DNA of 6,433 nt, from contig JAJRWJ010000407.1 of the NCBI GenBank assembly GCA_024276805.1, positions 1 to 6,433 on the forward strand. The letters run 5' to 3'. A program made the translations under genes and the position numbers. This stretch comes from Gammaproteobacteria bacterium. Its GTDB lineage: Bacteria > Pseudomonadota > Gammaproteobacteria > Methylococcales > Methylomonadaceae. The notes under the pieces were generated by a model. The model saw nothing but the letters and a program-made list of their open reading frames with translations. It made no database searches and was not told the origin of the DNA. Of the stretch, positions 1 through 6,313 are shown one piece after another. Every line of letters begins with the position of its first letter. Position 1 is the stretch's first letter.

Positions 1-70
1 CGGCGTATCTGGTCGGATTTTCACATGCCTGATCGTTTTCGACCCGGCTGCCATTAAAAAAATCCCGACA
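1..70. other. Upstream flank, no gene identified
   Basis: I see no supportable gene here. One plus-strand frame is open from the left edge to a TAA at 55-57 (18 codons) and could be the tail of an upstream gene. Another frame stays open to about 145. Neither translation resembles a protein I recognise. The stretch includes a short A-run at 55-61 just before the promoter candidate. There is no clear terminator hairpin for an upstream gene. Confidence 0.4.
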
Positions 71-99
71 TTGAGGAAAAACCGGTTTTGTGATCTAAT
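71..99 (+). promoter_or_regulatory. Candidate sigma70 promoter for the nqr operon
   Basis: A -35-like TTGAGG (71-76, 4 of 6 to consensus) is followed after exactly 17 nt by TCTAAT (94-99, 5 of 6 to TATAAT). A TG one base upstream of the -10 (91-92) makes it an extended -10. Transcription would start near 105-107, giving a leader of about 90 nt before the nqrA ATG. It is the best match I found in the leader, and its place ahead of the first gene of a tightly packed operon fits. This is pattern matching only. Confidence 0.55.
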
Positions 100-130
100 A
101 TTCGCGTTTTACGTTTTGGAGTGCCTCCGT

Positions 131-166
131 ATTCAACGCATTTGAATCGGCGGGTGGTTTTACCAC
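131..166 (+). other. Two small hairpins in the nqrA leader
   Basis: ATTCAA (131-136) can pair with TTGAAT (142-147) across a 5-nt loop. GTGGT (154-158) can pair with ACCAC (162-166) across a 3-nt TTT loop. Both lie between the predicted transcription start and the nqrA ribosome binding site, the second ending about 10 nt before it. They are short and could be chance. I do not recognise a known riboswitch or leader family. Confidence 0.3.
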
Positions 167-175
167 AACTTGACT

Positions 176-185
176 GGAGAGCAGG
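176..185 (+). promoter_or_regulatory. nqrA ribosome binding site
   Basis: The purine-rich GGAGAGCAGG lies upstream of the ATG at 196, with its AGG ending 10 nt before the start codon. It supports the ATG at 196 over the in-frame GTG at 121, which would add 25 residues with no counterpart at the N-terminus of known NqrA proteins. The match is moderate and the spacing slightly long. Confidence 0.5.
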
Positions 186-195
186 CTTATTCACT

Positions 196-1548
196 ATGCA
201 ATTTAAAATCGATAAGGGTTTGGATCTCCCTATTACCGGGGAACCCAAACAAGTAATTGAGAAAGGCAACAAGGTTAGCAGCGTTGCCATTCTGGGGATG
301 GAATATCTCGGCATGAAGCCCAAAATGCTGGTCAACGAAGGGGACAAGGTCAAACTGGGCCAGGCTCTGTTTACCGACAAGAAGAATCCGGGCGTCAATT
401 TTACCTCTCCGGGCGCAGGAGAAGTGAAAGCCATTCATCGCGGAGCGAAGCGTGTACTGCAGTCGGTCGTCATCGAACTGAAAGGAACCGCCCAGGAAAC
501 TTTCCAGGAATACAGTGAAAAGGATTTGCCAGGCCTGAGCGCCGGGCAGGTCAAGGAAAATCTCCTGGCATCGGGGCTGTGGACCACGCTGCGCGCCCGT
601 CCCTATGGCAAAATACCGGCGCCAGACAGCACTCCAAACTCCATCTTCGTTACAGCAATCGATACCAGTCCTCTGGCGGCCGATCCGGTAGTCATCATCA
701 AGGAACGCAAAGCGGATTTTGTCAATGGTCTGGAAGTCATTGCCAAACTGACCCAAGGCAAGGTTTTCGTTTGCAAAGCCACCGGCGCCGACATTGCCAC
801 CGGCAGCAATGCTTCTGTCGTTACTGCCGAATTCTCCGGTCCGCATCCTGCCGGTTTGCCCGGCACACATATTCATTTCCTCGATCCGGTCAATGCCGAT
901 AAATTTGTCTGGCATCTCGATTATCAGGCAGTGCTGGCCATCGGCGCATTGTTCACCACCGGCAAGCTGAATACCGAAAGAGTGATATCCCTGGCCGGTC
1001 CGGCGGTAAAAAAGCCGCGGCTGCTGCGCACCCGGTTCGGCGCAAACACCCTGGATTTGTTGAAGGATGAACTGCAGCCTGGTGAAAACCGGGTTATTTC
1101 TGGCTCCGTTTTGTATGGTCACCGCGCCACAAACTGGGCCAGTTATCTGCGCTGCTACCATAACCAGATTTCGGTGTTGAAAGAAGGCCGGCAGCGAGAG
1201 TTTTTCGGCTGGATAGTTCCCGGAGAAAACAAATATTCGGCATTGAATGTCTATATTTCCAGCAGAGACCGGGATAGCGGCCGACGTTTTGCCTTTACCA
1301 CCAATAAAAATGGCAGTAACAGGGCGATTGTTCCAGTCGGCGTCTATGAGACGGTCATGCCCATGGATATTCTGCCAACCCCGCTGGTGAAAGCGCTGGT
1401 GGTCGGTGACACCGATCAGGCGCAAATGCTGGGTTGTCTGGAACTGGATGAGGAGGATATGTCCCTGTTAACGTTTGTCGATCCGGGAAAACATGATTTT
1501 GCACCTGTTTTGAGAGCAAATTTAACTAAAATTGAGAAGGAAGGATAA
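196..1548 (+). CDS. nqrA: Na+-translocating NADH:quinone reductase subunit A
   Basis: NqrA is the peripheral, cytoplasmic-side subunit of Na+-NQR and carries no covalent cofactor. In the family it has been linked to ubiquinone binding. The 450-residue product has the usual length. It opens with the family-typical MQFKIDKGLDLPITG, followed by a barrel-sandwich-like N-terminal region with the conserved KKNPGVNFTSPGAGEV near residues 62-77 and GTHIHFLDPV at 223-232. No transmembrane segment or signal peptide is apparent. I chose the ATG at 196 because homologues begin there. An in-frame GTG at 121 would place coding sequence over the leader hairpins and close to the promoter. The stop codon TAA overlaps the nqrB ATG by one base, a sign of translational coupling. 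It is the first gene of the operon. Identity is secure; the exact start is slightly less so. Confidence 0.97.
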   Translation: MQFKIDKGLDLPITGEPKQVIEKGNKVSSVAILGMEYLGMKPKMLVNEGDKVKLGQALFTDKKNPGVNFTSPGAGEVKAIHRGAKRVLQSVVIELKGTAQETFQEYSEKDLPGLSAGQVKENLLASGLWTTLRARPYGKIPAPDSTPNSIFVTAIDTSPLAADPVVIIKERKADFVNGLEVIAKLTQGKVFVCKATGADIATGSNASVVTAEFSGPHPAGLPGTHIHFLDPVNADKFVWHLDYQAVLAIGALFTTGKLNTERVISLAGPAVKKPRLLRTRFGANTLDLLKDELQPGENRVISGSVLYGHRATNWASYLRCYHNQISVLKEGRQREFFGWIVPGENKYSALNVYISSRDRDSGRRFAFTTNKNGSNRAIVPVGVYETVMPMDILPTPLVKALVVGDTDQAQMLGCLELDEEDMSLLTFVDPGKHDFAPVLRANLTKIEKEG

Positions 1549-2753
1549 TGTCGGCCAGAGATATTCTAGATTCGATAGAGCCGTATTTTACCAAAGGCGG
1601 GAAATTTGAACGCTACTATGGCCTCTATGAGATGGTCGATACGTTCATCTATACACCCGCCGAAGTAACACGCGGCACCACCCATGTACGTGATGGCAAC
1701 GACCTCAAGCGCACCATGACCTTTGTCGTCATCGCCACGTTTTTCTGTATCCTGATGGCGATGTACAACAGCGGTTATCAGGCCAACCTGGCCATCGAAG
1801 CGCTGGGTCTGGAGAAGGCCGGCAGCTGGCGTGATTCCATCATGTCATGGTTTGGCTACAATCCCGCCAACCCTCTGTCCTGCCTGGTACATGGTGCGCT
1901 TTTCTTCCTGCCCATCTATATCGTCACACTGGCCGTAGGCGGCATTTGGGAAGTCCTGTTCGCGACGGTACGCGGCCATGAGATCAATGAAGGGTTTCTG
2001 GTTTCATCGATGCTCTACACCCTGATCATGCCGCCGGATATCCCCTTGTGGCAGGTGGCCCTGGGCATTTCCTTCGGCATCGTGATCGGCAAGGAAGTAT
2101 TCGGCGGCACCGGCAAGAACTTTCTCAATCCGGCGCTGACTGGTCGCGCCTTTCTGTTCTTCGCCTATCCGGCATCGATCTCGGGTGATTCGGTATGGGT
2201 CGGCATCGACGGATTCACCGCCGCGACGCCGCTGGGTCTGGCCGCATCAGGCGGCCTGGATGCCGTCTATGCAGCGGATTATGGCTGGTTTCAGACCTTC
2301 TTCGGTTTCATGCCGGGTTCCATCGGCGAAACCTCGACACTGGCAATTTTCATTGGTGCCGCGTTTCTGCTGTATACCCGGGTGGCTTCCTACCGGATCA
2401 TGGGCGGAGTTTTTGCCGGCATGGTGTTGATGTCCCTGACCTTCAACCTGATAGGCAGCGACAGCAACCCGATGTTTGCCTTGCCCTGGTACTGGCATCT
2501 GACATTGGGAGGCTTTGCCTTTGGCATGGTATACATGGCCACCGATCCGGTCAGCGCGGCAATGACCGATACCGGACGCTGGATTTTCGGTATGCTGATC
2601 GGTGTGATGGTGGTGTTGATCCGGGTGGTCAATCCCGCTTTTCCGGAAGGCATGATGCTTTCGATTCTGTTCGCCAACATGTTTGCGCCGATCATCGATT
2701 ATTTTGTTGTCCAGGCAAATATCAGAAGAAGGATAAAACGTCATGCCCAATGA
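1548..2753 (+). CDS. nqrB: Na+-translocating NADH:quinone reductase subunit B
   Basis: NqrB is the large integral membrane subunit. In the family it holds a covalent FMN and a riboflavin and forms part of the sodium path and quinone site. The product is 401 residues, slightly shorter than the roughly 415 of Vibrio. Visible family signatures are KGGKFERYYGLYEMVDTF near the N-terminus, HEINEGF at 144-150, FGGTGKNFLNPALTGRAFLF in the middle, and the C-terminal YFVVQANIRRRIKR. Many hydrophobic segments run from about residue 57 to the end, consistent with a multi-helix membrane protein. The flavinylation motif is D221-G-F-T-A-A-T227, with T227 as the predicted FMN-bearing residue. Its fifth position is Ala where Gly is usual. 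A strong GAGAAGGAAGGA at 1534-1545 precedes the ATG, which overlaps the nqrA stop. The 3' end overlaps nqrC by 11 nt. Confidence 0.97.
   Translation: MSARDILDSIEPYFTKGGKFERYYGLYEMVDTFIYTPAEVTRGTTHVRDGNDLKRTMTFVVIATFFCILMAMYNSGYQANLAIEALGLEKAGSWRDSIMSWFGYNPANPLSCLVHGALFFLPIYIVTLAVGGIWEVLFATVRGHEINEGFLVSSMLYTLIMPPDIPLWQVALGISFGIVIGKEVFGGTGKNFLNPALTGRAFLFFAYPASISGDSVWVGIDGFTAATPLGLAASGGLDAVYAADYGWFQTFFGFMPGSIGETSTLAIFIGAAFLLYTRVASYRIMGGVFAGMVLMSLTFNLIGSDSNPMFALPWYWHLTLGGFAFGMVYMATDPVSAAMTDTGRWIFGMLIGVMVVLIRVVNPAFPEGMMLSILFANMFAPIIDYFVVQANIRRRIKRHAQ
2727..2733 (+). promoter_or_regulatory. nqrC ribosome binding site, decides the start
   Basis: AGAAGGA lies 9 nt before the ATG at 2743, inside the end of nqrB. 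The alternative in-frame ATG at 2854 would give an NqrC of ordinary length, but it has only a weak GGGA 13 nt upstream and would leave a 100-nt gap in an otherwise gapless operon. This favours the long form of NqrC. Confidence 0.7.
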
Positions 2754-3633
2754 AGCGAAAAAATCCCAATCCTTGCAGAAGTTCGAGCCTTATATGGAAA
2801 AACTGGAACCTTACCTGGAGAAAGCCAGGGCTTACCGGGACAAAGTTCTGGCGATGCACAATGACAGCCTGGAAAAGACCATCGCCATCGCCTTGTCGAT
2901 CTGCTTCGTCTGCGCCATTCTGGTGTCTTTCGCCGCCGTCGCGCTGAAGCCGATACAACAGCACAACAAGGCGCTGGATATGAAGAAGAACATTCTCGAG
3001 GTTGCCGGAATCCTGGAGCCTGGAATGGACATCGACAGCGCATTTGCGGAAAAGATCGAGGCAAAAATTGTCGATCTGGCAAGCGGCGACTATGTCGAGG
3101 ATATCGATGTGGATGCCTATGACCAGCGCAAGGCCGCCAAGGACCCGGCGCTGAGCGAGCGTATTCCTCCCGAGAAAGACATTGCCTCGATCAAGGTCAA
3201 GGCGAAACTGGCGAAGGTCTATCTGGTAAAAAGCAGCGATGGCCAGATCCAGTCGATCATCCTGCCCGTGCACGGCTATGGGCTATGGTCGACGATGTAT
3301 GGCTTTTTGGCCCTGGATGCCGATGGGCAGACGGTACAGAGCATCAATTTCTATGATCAGGCGGAAACGCCGGGTCTGGGCGGTGAAGTGGTCAATCCCA
3401 ACTGGCGGGCGCTGTGGAAAGGAAAAAAAGTCTATGCCGAATCCGGTCAACCGGCACTGGAATTGATCAAGGGTGTGGTCGATCCCGGCAAACCGGGTTC
3501 GGAATATCAGGTCGATGGCCTGGCTGGCGCGACGCTGACCAGCCGGGGGGTAACCAACCTGGTGCGCTACTGGATGAGCGAGGAAGGTTTTGCGCCTTAT
3601 TTGGCGAAAATAAGACAAAACGGGGTAGGGTAA
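2743..3633 (+). CDS. nqrC: Na+-translocating NADH:quinone reductase subunit C, N-terminally extended
   Basis: NqrC is anchored by one membrane helix and carries a covalent FMN in its outer domain, relaying electrons within Na+-NQR. The product is 296 residues, against about 257-260 for typical NqrC. Residues 1-37 are an extra charged segment with three heptads, FEPYMEK, LEPYLEK and ARAYRDK (14-34). The standard protein follows from M38: a transmembrane helix at about 46-68, the conserved AVALKPIQQ and KNILEVAG just after it, ETPGLGGEV in the soluble domain, and the flavinylation motif D258-G-L-A-G-A-T264. T264 is the predicted FMN site and would be residue 227 counted from M38, close to Thr225 of Vibrio. 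The fourth motif position is Ala where Ser or Thr is usual. The ATG at 2743 overlaps the end of nqrB by 11 nt and has a good ribosome binding site. The stop is 4 nt before nqrD. Identity is secure; the extension depends on the start choice. Confidence 0.95.
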   Translation: MPNEAKKSQSLQKFEPYMEKLEPYLEKARAYRDKVLAMHNDSLEKTIAIALSICFVCAILVSFAAVALKPIQQHNKALDMKKNILEVAGILEPGMDIDSAFAEKIEAKIVDLASGDYVEDIDVDAYDQRKAAKDPALSERIPPEKDIASIKVKAKLAKVYLVKSSDGQIQSIILPVHGYGLWSTMYGFLALDADGQTVQSINFYDQAETPGLGGEVVNPNWRALWKGKKVYAESGQPALELIKGVVDPGKPGSEYQVDGLAGATLTSRGVTNLVRYWMSEEGFAPYLAKIRQNGVG

Positions 3634-3637
3634 AATC

Positions 3638-4318
3638 ATGAGTGCAGTCATCAATAGTGAAACAAAAAAAGTACTGGTCACGCCGCTGATCAATGAGAAT
3701 CCAATCACCCTGCAGGTGCTTGGTATTTGTTCCGCACTGGCGGTCACCTCGCAGATGTCCACATCCCTGATCATGGCTGTGGCGCTGACATCTGTGACCG
3801 CCTGTTCCAGCGCCGCGATCAGTACCATCAGAAATCATATTCCCAGCAGCATTCGCATTATCGTGCAGATGACCATCATCGCCTCGCTGGTAATCGTCGT
3901 CGATCAGATACTCAAGGCGTTCGCCTATGACATCAGCAAACAGTTGTCGGTGTTCGTTGGCCTGATCATCACCAACTGTATCGTCATGGGCCGTGCCGAA
4001 GCCTATGCGATGAAAAATCCGCCGTTGCAAAGCTTCATGGATGGCATCGGCAACGGCCTGGGCTACAGTCTGATCCTGGTCATCGTGGCTTTTTTCCGGG
4101 AGTTGTTCGGATCGGGTAAGCTGCTGGGTATCGAGATATTCCAGCTCACCAAAGATGGCGGCTGGTATGATCCAAACGGTTTGATGCTGCTGCCCCCCAG
4201 CGCCTTCTTTATCATTGGCATGATCATCTGGGTGTTCCGCCAGTGGAAGCCGGTGCAGCGGGAAGAAGCGGATTTCAAAATCATGGAAATAGCACATGGT
4301 GAAGGAGGGCATCACTGA
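3638..4318 (+). CDS. nqrD: Na+-translocating NADH:quinone reductase subunit D
   Basis: NqrD is an integral membrane subunit that pairs with NqrE in an inverted arrangement. Together they hold an Fe-S centre in the membrane core, between NqrF and NqrC in the electron path. The two expected cysteine ligands are present: C31 in LGICSALAV and C114 in IITNCIVMGRAEAYA. Other conserved stretches are IRNHIPSS, IIVQMTIIASLVIVVDQ, DGIGNGLGY and FRELFGSGKL. Most of the protein is hydrophobic and consistent with about six helices. At 226 residues it is longer than the roughly 210 of Vibrio, and the excess is a polar C-terminal tail ending GEGGHH. A purine-rich GTAGGG lies 7 nt before the ATG. The TGA stop overlaps the nqrE ATG by one base. 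The DNA encoding the tail also contains the nqrE ribosome binding site. Confidence 0.97.
   Translation: MSAVINSETKKVLVTPLINENPITLQVLGICSALAVTSQMSTSLIMAVALTSVTACSSAAISTIRNHIPSSIRIIVQMTIIASLVIVVDQILKAFAYDISKQLSVFVGLIITNCIVMGRAEAYAMKNPPLQSFMDGIGNGLGYSLILVIVAFFRELFGSGKLLGIEIFQLTKDGGWYDPNGLMLLPPSAFFIIGMIIWVFRQWKPVQREEADFKIMEIAHGEGGHH
4301..4309 (+). promoter_or_regulatory. nqrE ribosome binding site within the end of nqrD
   Basis: GAAGGAGGG ends 8 nt before the nqrE ATG and is the strongest Shine-Dalgarno match in the window. It lies inside the nqrD coding region, where it encodes part of the Gly-rich C-terminal tail, and it sits beside a TGATG stop-start overlap. Confidence 0.75.
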
Positions 4319-4926
4319 TGGCGGATTATCTCAGTTTATTTATCAAGGCGGTTTTCATTGAAAACCTGGCGCTGGCCTTCTTCCTGGGAATGTGCACATT
4401 CCTGGCGGTTTCGAAGAAGATCTCCACGGCCATCGGCCTGGGGGTCGCGGTCATGGTGGTGCAGGCCATCACCGTACCGGCGAACAATTTCATCTACCAC
4501 AAGCTGTTGAAGGAAGACGCCCTGGTGTGGATGGGCATCGAAGGCGTGGACCTGAGTTTTCTGGCATTGTTGAGCTGTATCGGTGTGATTGCCGCGCTGG
4601 TGCAGATTCTGGAAATGGTGCTGGATAAATTTTTTCCGGCTCTATACCATGCACTGGGCGTTTTTCTGCCATTGATCACGGTCAACTGCGCGATTCTGGG
4701 CGGCAGTCTGTTCATGATAGAACGCGACTACACCTTCAATGAGAGTGTCGTCTATGGCGTCGGCAGTGGCTTTGGCTGGGCGTTGGCCATTACCGTAATG
4801 GCCGGGGTTCGTGAAAAGCTGAAATACAGTGATATACCTAAGGGGCTCGAGGGATTGGGTATCACCTTCATCACTGCCGGCCTGATGTCTCTGGGCTTCA
4901 TGGCCTTCTCTGGAATTCAACTCTAA
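4318..4926 (+). CDS. nqrE: Na+-translocating NADH:quinone reductase subunit E
   Basis: NqrE is the membrane partner and distant homologue of NqrD, supplying the other two cysteines of the intramembrane Fe-S centre. These are visible as C26 in FFLGMCTFLAVSKK and C124 in LPLITVNCAILGG. They mirror the NqrD motifs LGICSALAV and LIITNCIVMG, as expected for an inverted repeat pair. Other family signatures are FIENLALAFFLG, EGVDLSFL, ALVQILEMVLDKFFPALY, REKLKYSDIPKGLEGLGITF and the C-terminal FSGIQL. The product has 202 residues, close to the 198 of Vibrio. The difference appears to lie just before EGVDLSFL, where WMGI looks like a small insertion; this comparison is from memory. The start overlaps the nqrD stop and follows a strong ribosome binding site. 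nqrF begins 10 nt after the stop. Confidence 0.97.
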   Translation: MADYLSLFIKAVFIENLALAFFLGMCTFLAVSKKISTAIGLGVAVMVVQAITVPANNFIYHKLLKEDALVWMGIEGVDLSFLALLSCIGVIAALVQILEMVLDKFFPALYHALGVFLPLITVNCAILGGSLFMIERDYTFNESVVYGVGSGFGWALAITVMAGVREKLKYSDIPKGLEGLGITFITAGLMSLGFMAFSGIQL

Positions 4927-4936
4927 GGTTACAGTA

Positions 4937-6157
4937 ATGCTGGAAATTTTATTAGGAGTTATATTTTTTACGCTCATCGTCATTGCGCTGGTGTTTATCA
5001 TCGTCGGCGCCAAGAGCAAGCTGGTTGCCTCCGGGGATGTCGATATTCTGATCAACGATGAAAAGGATATCCATGTCCCGGTCGGTTCCAAACTGTTGAC
5101 CGCACTGGCCGACAGCGGCCTGTTCGTGCCTTCGGCCTGTGGCGGTGGCGGCACCTGCGCACAGTGCCGGGTCAAGGTGCTGGAAGGTGGTGGCGAGATC
5201 CTGCCCACCGAACGATCCCATATCACCAAGCGTGAAGCGGCCGAAGGGGACCGACTGTCCTGCCAGGTGACAGTCAAGCAAAACATGAAGATTGTCGTGC
5301 CCGAGGAAGTGTTTGGCGTCAAGAAGTGGCAATGCACGGTAAAATCCAACCACAACGTGGCGACCTTCATCAAGGAACTGGTGCTGGAACTGCCTGAAGG
5401 CGAAACGATCAATTATCGCGCCGGCGGCTATATACAGATCGAATGTCCGCCGCATGTCGTGAAATACGCCGATTTCGATATCGAAGAGGAGTTCCGCGAA
5501 GACTGGGACAAATACGATCTATGGCGCTACGTCTCCGATGTCAAGGAAGAAGCGCTGCGCGCCTATTCCATGGCCAGCTATCCGCTGGAAAAGGACATCA
5601 TGCTCAACGTGCGCATCGCGACACCGCCTCCCGGCGCTCCGGACAACGTTCCGCCGGGCATCATGTCTTCCTATATCTTCGCCCTGAAGCCGGGTGACAA
5701 ATGCATCATTTCCGGCCCCTATGGTGAATTCTTCGCCAAGGATACCGACAACGAAATGGTCTTCATCGGCGGTGGCGCCGGTATGGCGCCGATGCGTTCG
5801 CACATCTTCGATCAGTTGCGGCGCCTGAAATCCAAACGGAAAATGACCTTCTGGTATGGAGCGCGCAGCAAGCGGGAGATGTTCTATGTGGAAGACTTCG
5901 ATATGCTGGCCAAGGAGAACGACAATTTCGAATGGCACTGCGCACTGTCGGACCCCTTGCCGGAAGACAACTGGAAGGGCTATACCGGATTCATTCACGA
6001 AGTGATCTACGAAAATTACCTGAAAGACCATCCGGCCCCTGAAGACTGTGAATTCTACATGTGTGGACCGCCGATGATGAATGCCGCGGTGATCAAGATG
6101 CTCGAAGATATCGGCGTGGAAAGCGATCATATCTTCCTGGATGATTTTGGTGGATAA
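4937..6157 (+). CDS. nqrF: Na+-translocating NADH:quinone reductase subunit F (NADH-oxidising)
   Basis: NqrF is the electron input subunit: it takes hydride from NADH onto FAD and passes electrons one at a time to a [2Fe-2S] cluster. Domain order is clear. An N-terminal membrane helix spans about residues 3-24. A plant-type ferredoxin domain carries cluster ligands C68, C74, C77 and C109 (spacing C-x5-C-x2-C-x31-C). A ferredoxin-NADP reductase-like module follows, with the FAD motif RAYSMASYP at 208-216, GIMSS at 241-245, GPYGEF at 260-265, the nucleotide-binding GGGAGMAP at 278-285 and CGPPMM starting at C376. The C-terminus LDDFGG places an aromatic residue against the flavin in this family. 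At 406 residues it matches the usual length of about 408. AAGG at the end of nqrE (4925-4928) lies 8 nt before the ATG. All expected catalytic and cluster residues are present. Confidence 0.98.
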   Translation: MLEILLGVIFFTLIVIALVFIIVGAKSKLVASGDVDILINDEKDIHVPVGSKLLTALADSGLFVPSACGGGGTCAQCRVKVLEGGGEILPTERSHITKREAAEGDRLSCQVTVKQNMKIVVPEEVFGVKKWQCTVKSNHNVATFIKELVLELPEGETINYRAGGYIQIECPPHVVKYADFDIEEEFREDWDKYDLWRYVSDVKEEALRAYSMASYPLEKDIMLNVRIATPPPGAPDNVPPGIMSSYIFALKPGDKCIISGPYGEFFAKDTDNEMVFIGGGAGMAPMRSHIFDQLRRLKSKRKMTFWYGARSKREMFYVEDFDMLAKENDNFEWHCALSDPLPEDNWKGYTGFIHEVIYENYLKDHPAPEDCEFYMCGPPMMNAAVIKMLEDIGVESDHIFLDDFGG

Positions 6158-6196
6158 GGATTTTCCGCAGGTTCGGGAAGCTGTTGCCATGCAGGG

Positions 6197-6212
6197 CGCA
6201 TCGGCCGATGCG
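6197..6212. repeat. 16-bp perfect palindrome after nqrF
   Basis: CGCATCGGCCGATGCG equals its own reverse complement. As RNA it could form a hairpin with up to about six pairs around a small central loop. As DNA it could be a dimeric protein binding site. It lies 40 nt after the nqrF stop. The following bases (ATGGGCCTTGTTG) are not a T-tract, so a standard intrinsic terminator is not supported. It might slow 3' exonucleases and favour the nqr part of the transcript, but that is inference. Confidence 0.5.
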
Positions 6213-6267
6213 ATGGGCCTTGTTGTAGCCATTGCTGAAGAAAACTGAGTTTTGCATCACAGACCAG

Positions 6268-6284
6268 TCCCGACCAGCGGGAGG
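6268..6284 (+). other. Small hairpin overlapping a Shine-Dalgarno-like GGAGG
   Basis: TCCCG (6268-6272) can pair with CGGGA (6278-6282) across the loop ACCAG. The right arm overlaps GGAGG (6280-6284), the only strong Shine-Dalgarno-like element before apbE. It lies about 29 nt upstream of the apbE ATG, too far for normal use, but 8 nt before an in-frame CTG at 6293. Masking of the site by the hairpin is conceivable but speculative. Confidence 0.3.
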
Positions 6285-6313
6285 GATCTGAGCTGCAGTC
6301 AAACAGCAAGCAA

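Larger units (their letters stand above)
6158..6313. other. Gap between nqrF and apbE
   Basis: These 156 nt contrast with the near-zero spacing elsewhere in the operon. They hold a 16-bp palindrome, a small hairpin, and a short open frame that runs out of nqrF to a TGA at 6246-6248. I see no convincing promoter and no classical terminator, because no T-run follows the palindrome. Read-through into apbE is likely but may be reduced. Confidence 0.5.

Noticed and set aside
90..105. CRP-like half site TGTGA near the -10
   Set aside because: No matching TCACA half follows at the proper spacing, so a single half site is not evidence.
121..195. GTG at 121 as the nqrA start, giving a 475-residue protein
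   Set aside because: The extra 25 residues do not resemble any NqrA N-terminus, while the ATG at 196 begins exactly at the family-typical MQFKIDKGLDLPI. The added part would also cover the leader hairpins.
187..1425. Long minus-strand open frame opposite nqrA
   Set aside because: It is a shadow of the nqrA codon pattern with no recognisable domain. The plus-strand frame is a certain NqrA.
2195..2947. 250-codon plus-strand frame overlapping nqrB and nqrC
   Set aside because: Its translation is rich in Arg, Cys, His and Trp without domain logic, and both underlying genes are unambiguous in other frames.
2854..3633. Short form of NqrC starting at M38
   Set aside because: It matches the usual NqrC length but lacks a good ribosome binding site and would leave a 100-nt gap, so the long form is preferred. 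It is not fully excluded.
3467..4315. Minus-strand frame of 282 codons opposite nqrC-nqrD
   Set aside because: The translation is His/Gln/Asp-rich low-logic sequence typical of an antisense shadow of a membrane protein gene.
6197..6230. Intrinsic terminator after nqrF
   Set aside because: The palindrome is not followed by a T-rich tract, and apbE, functionally tied to nqr, follows in the same orientation.
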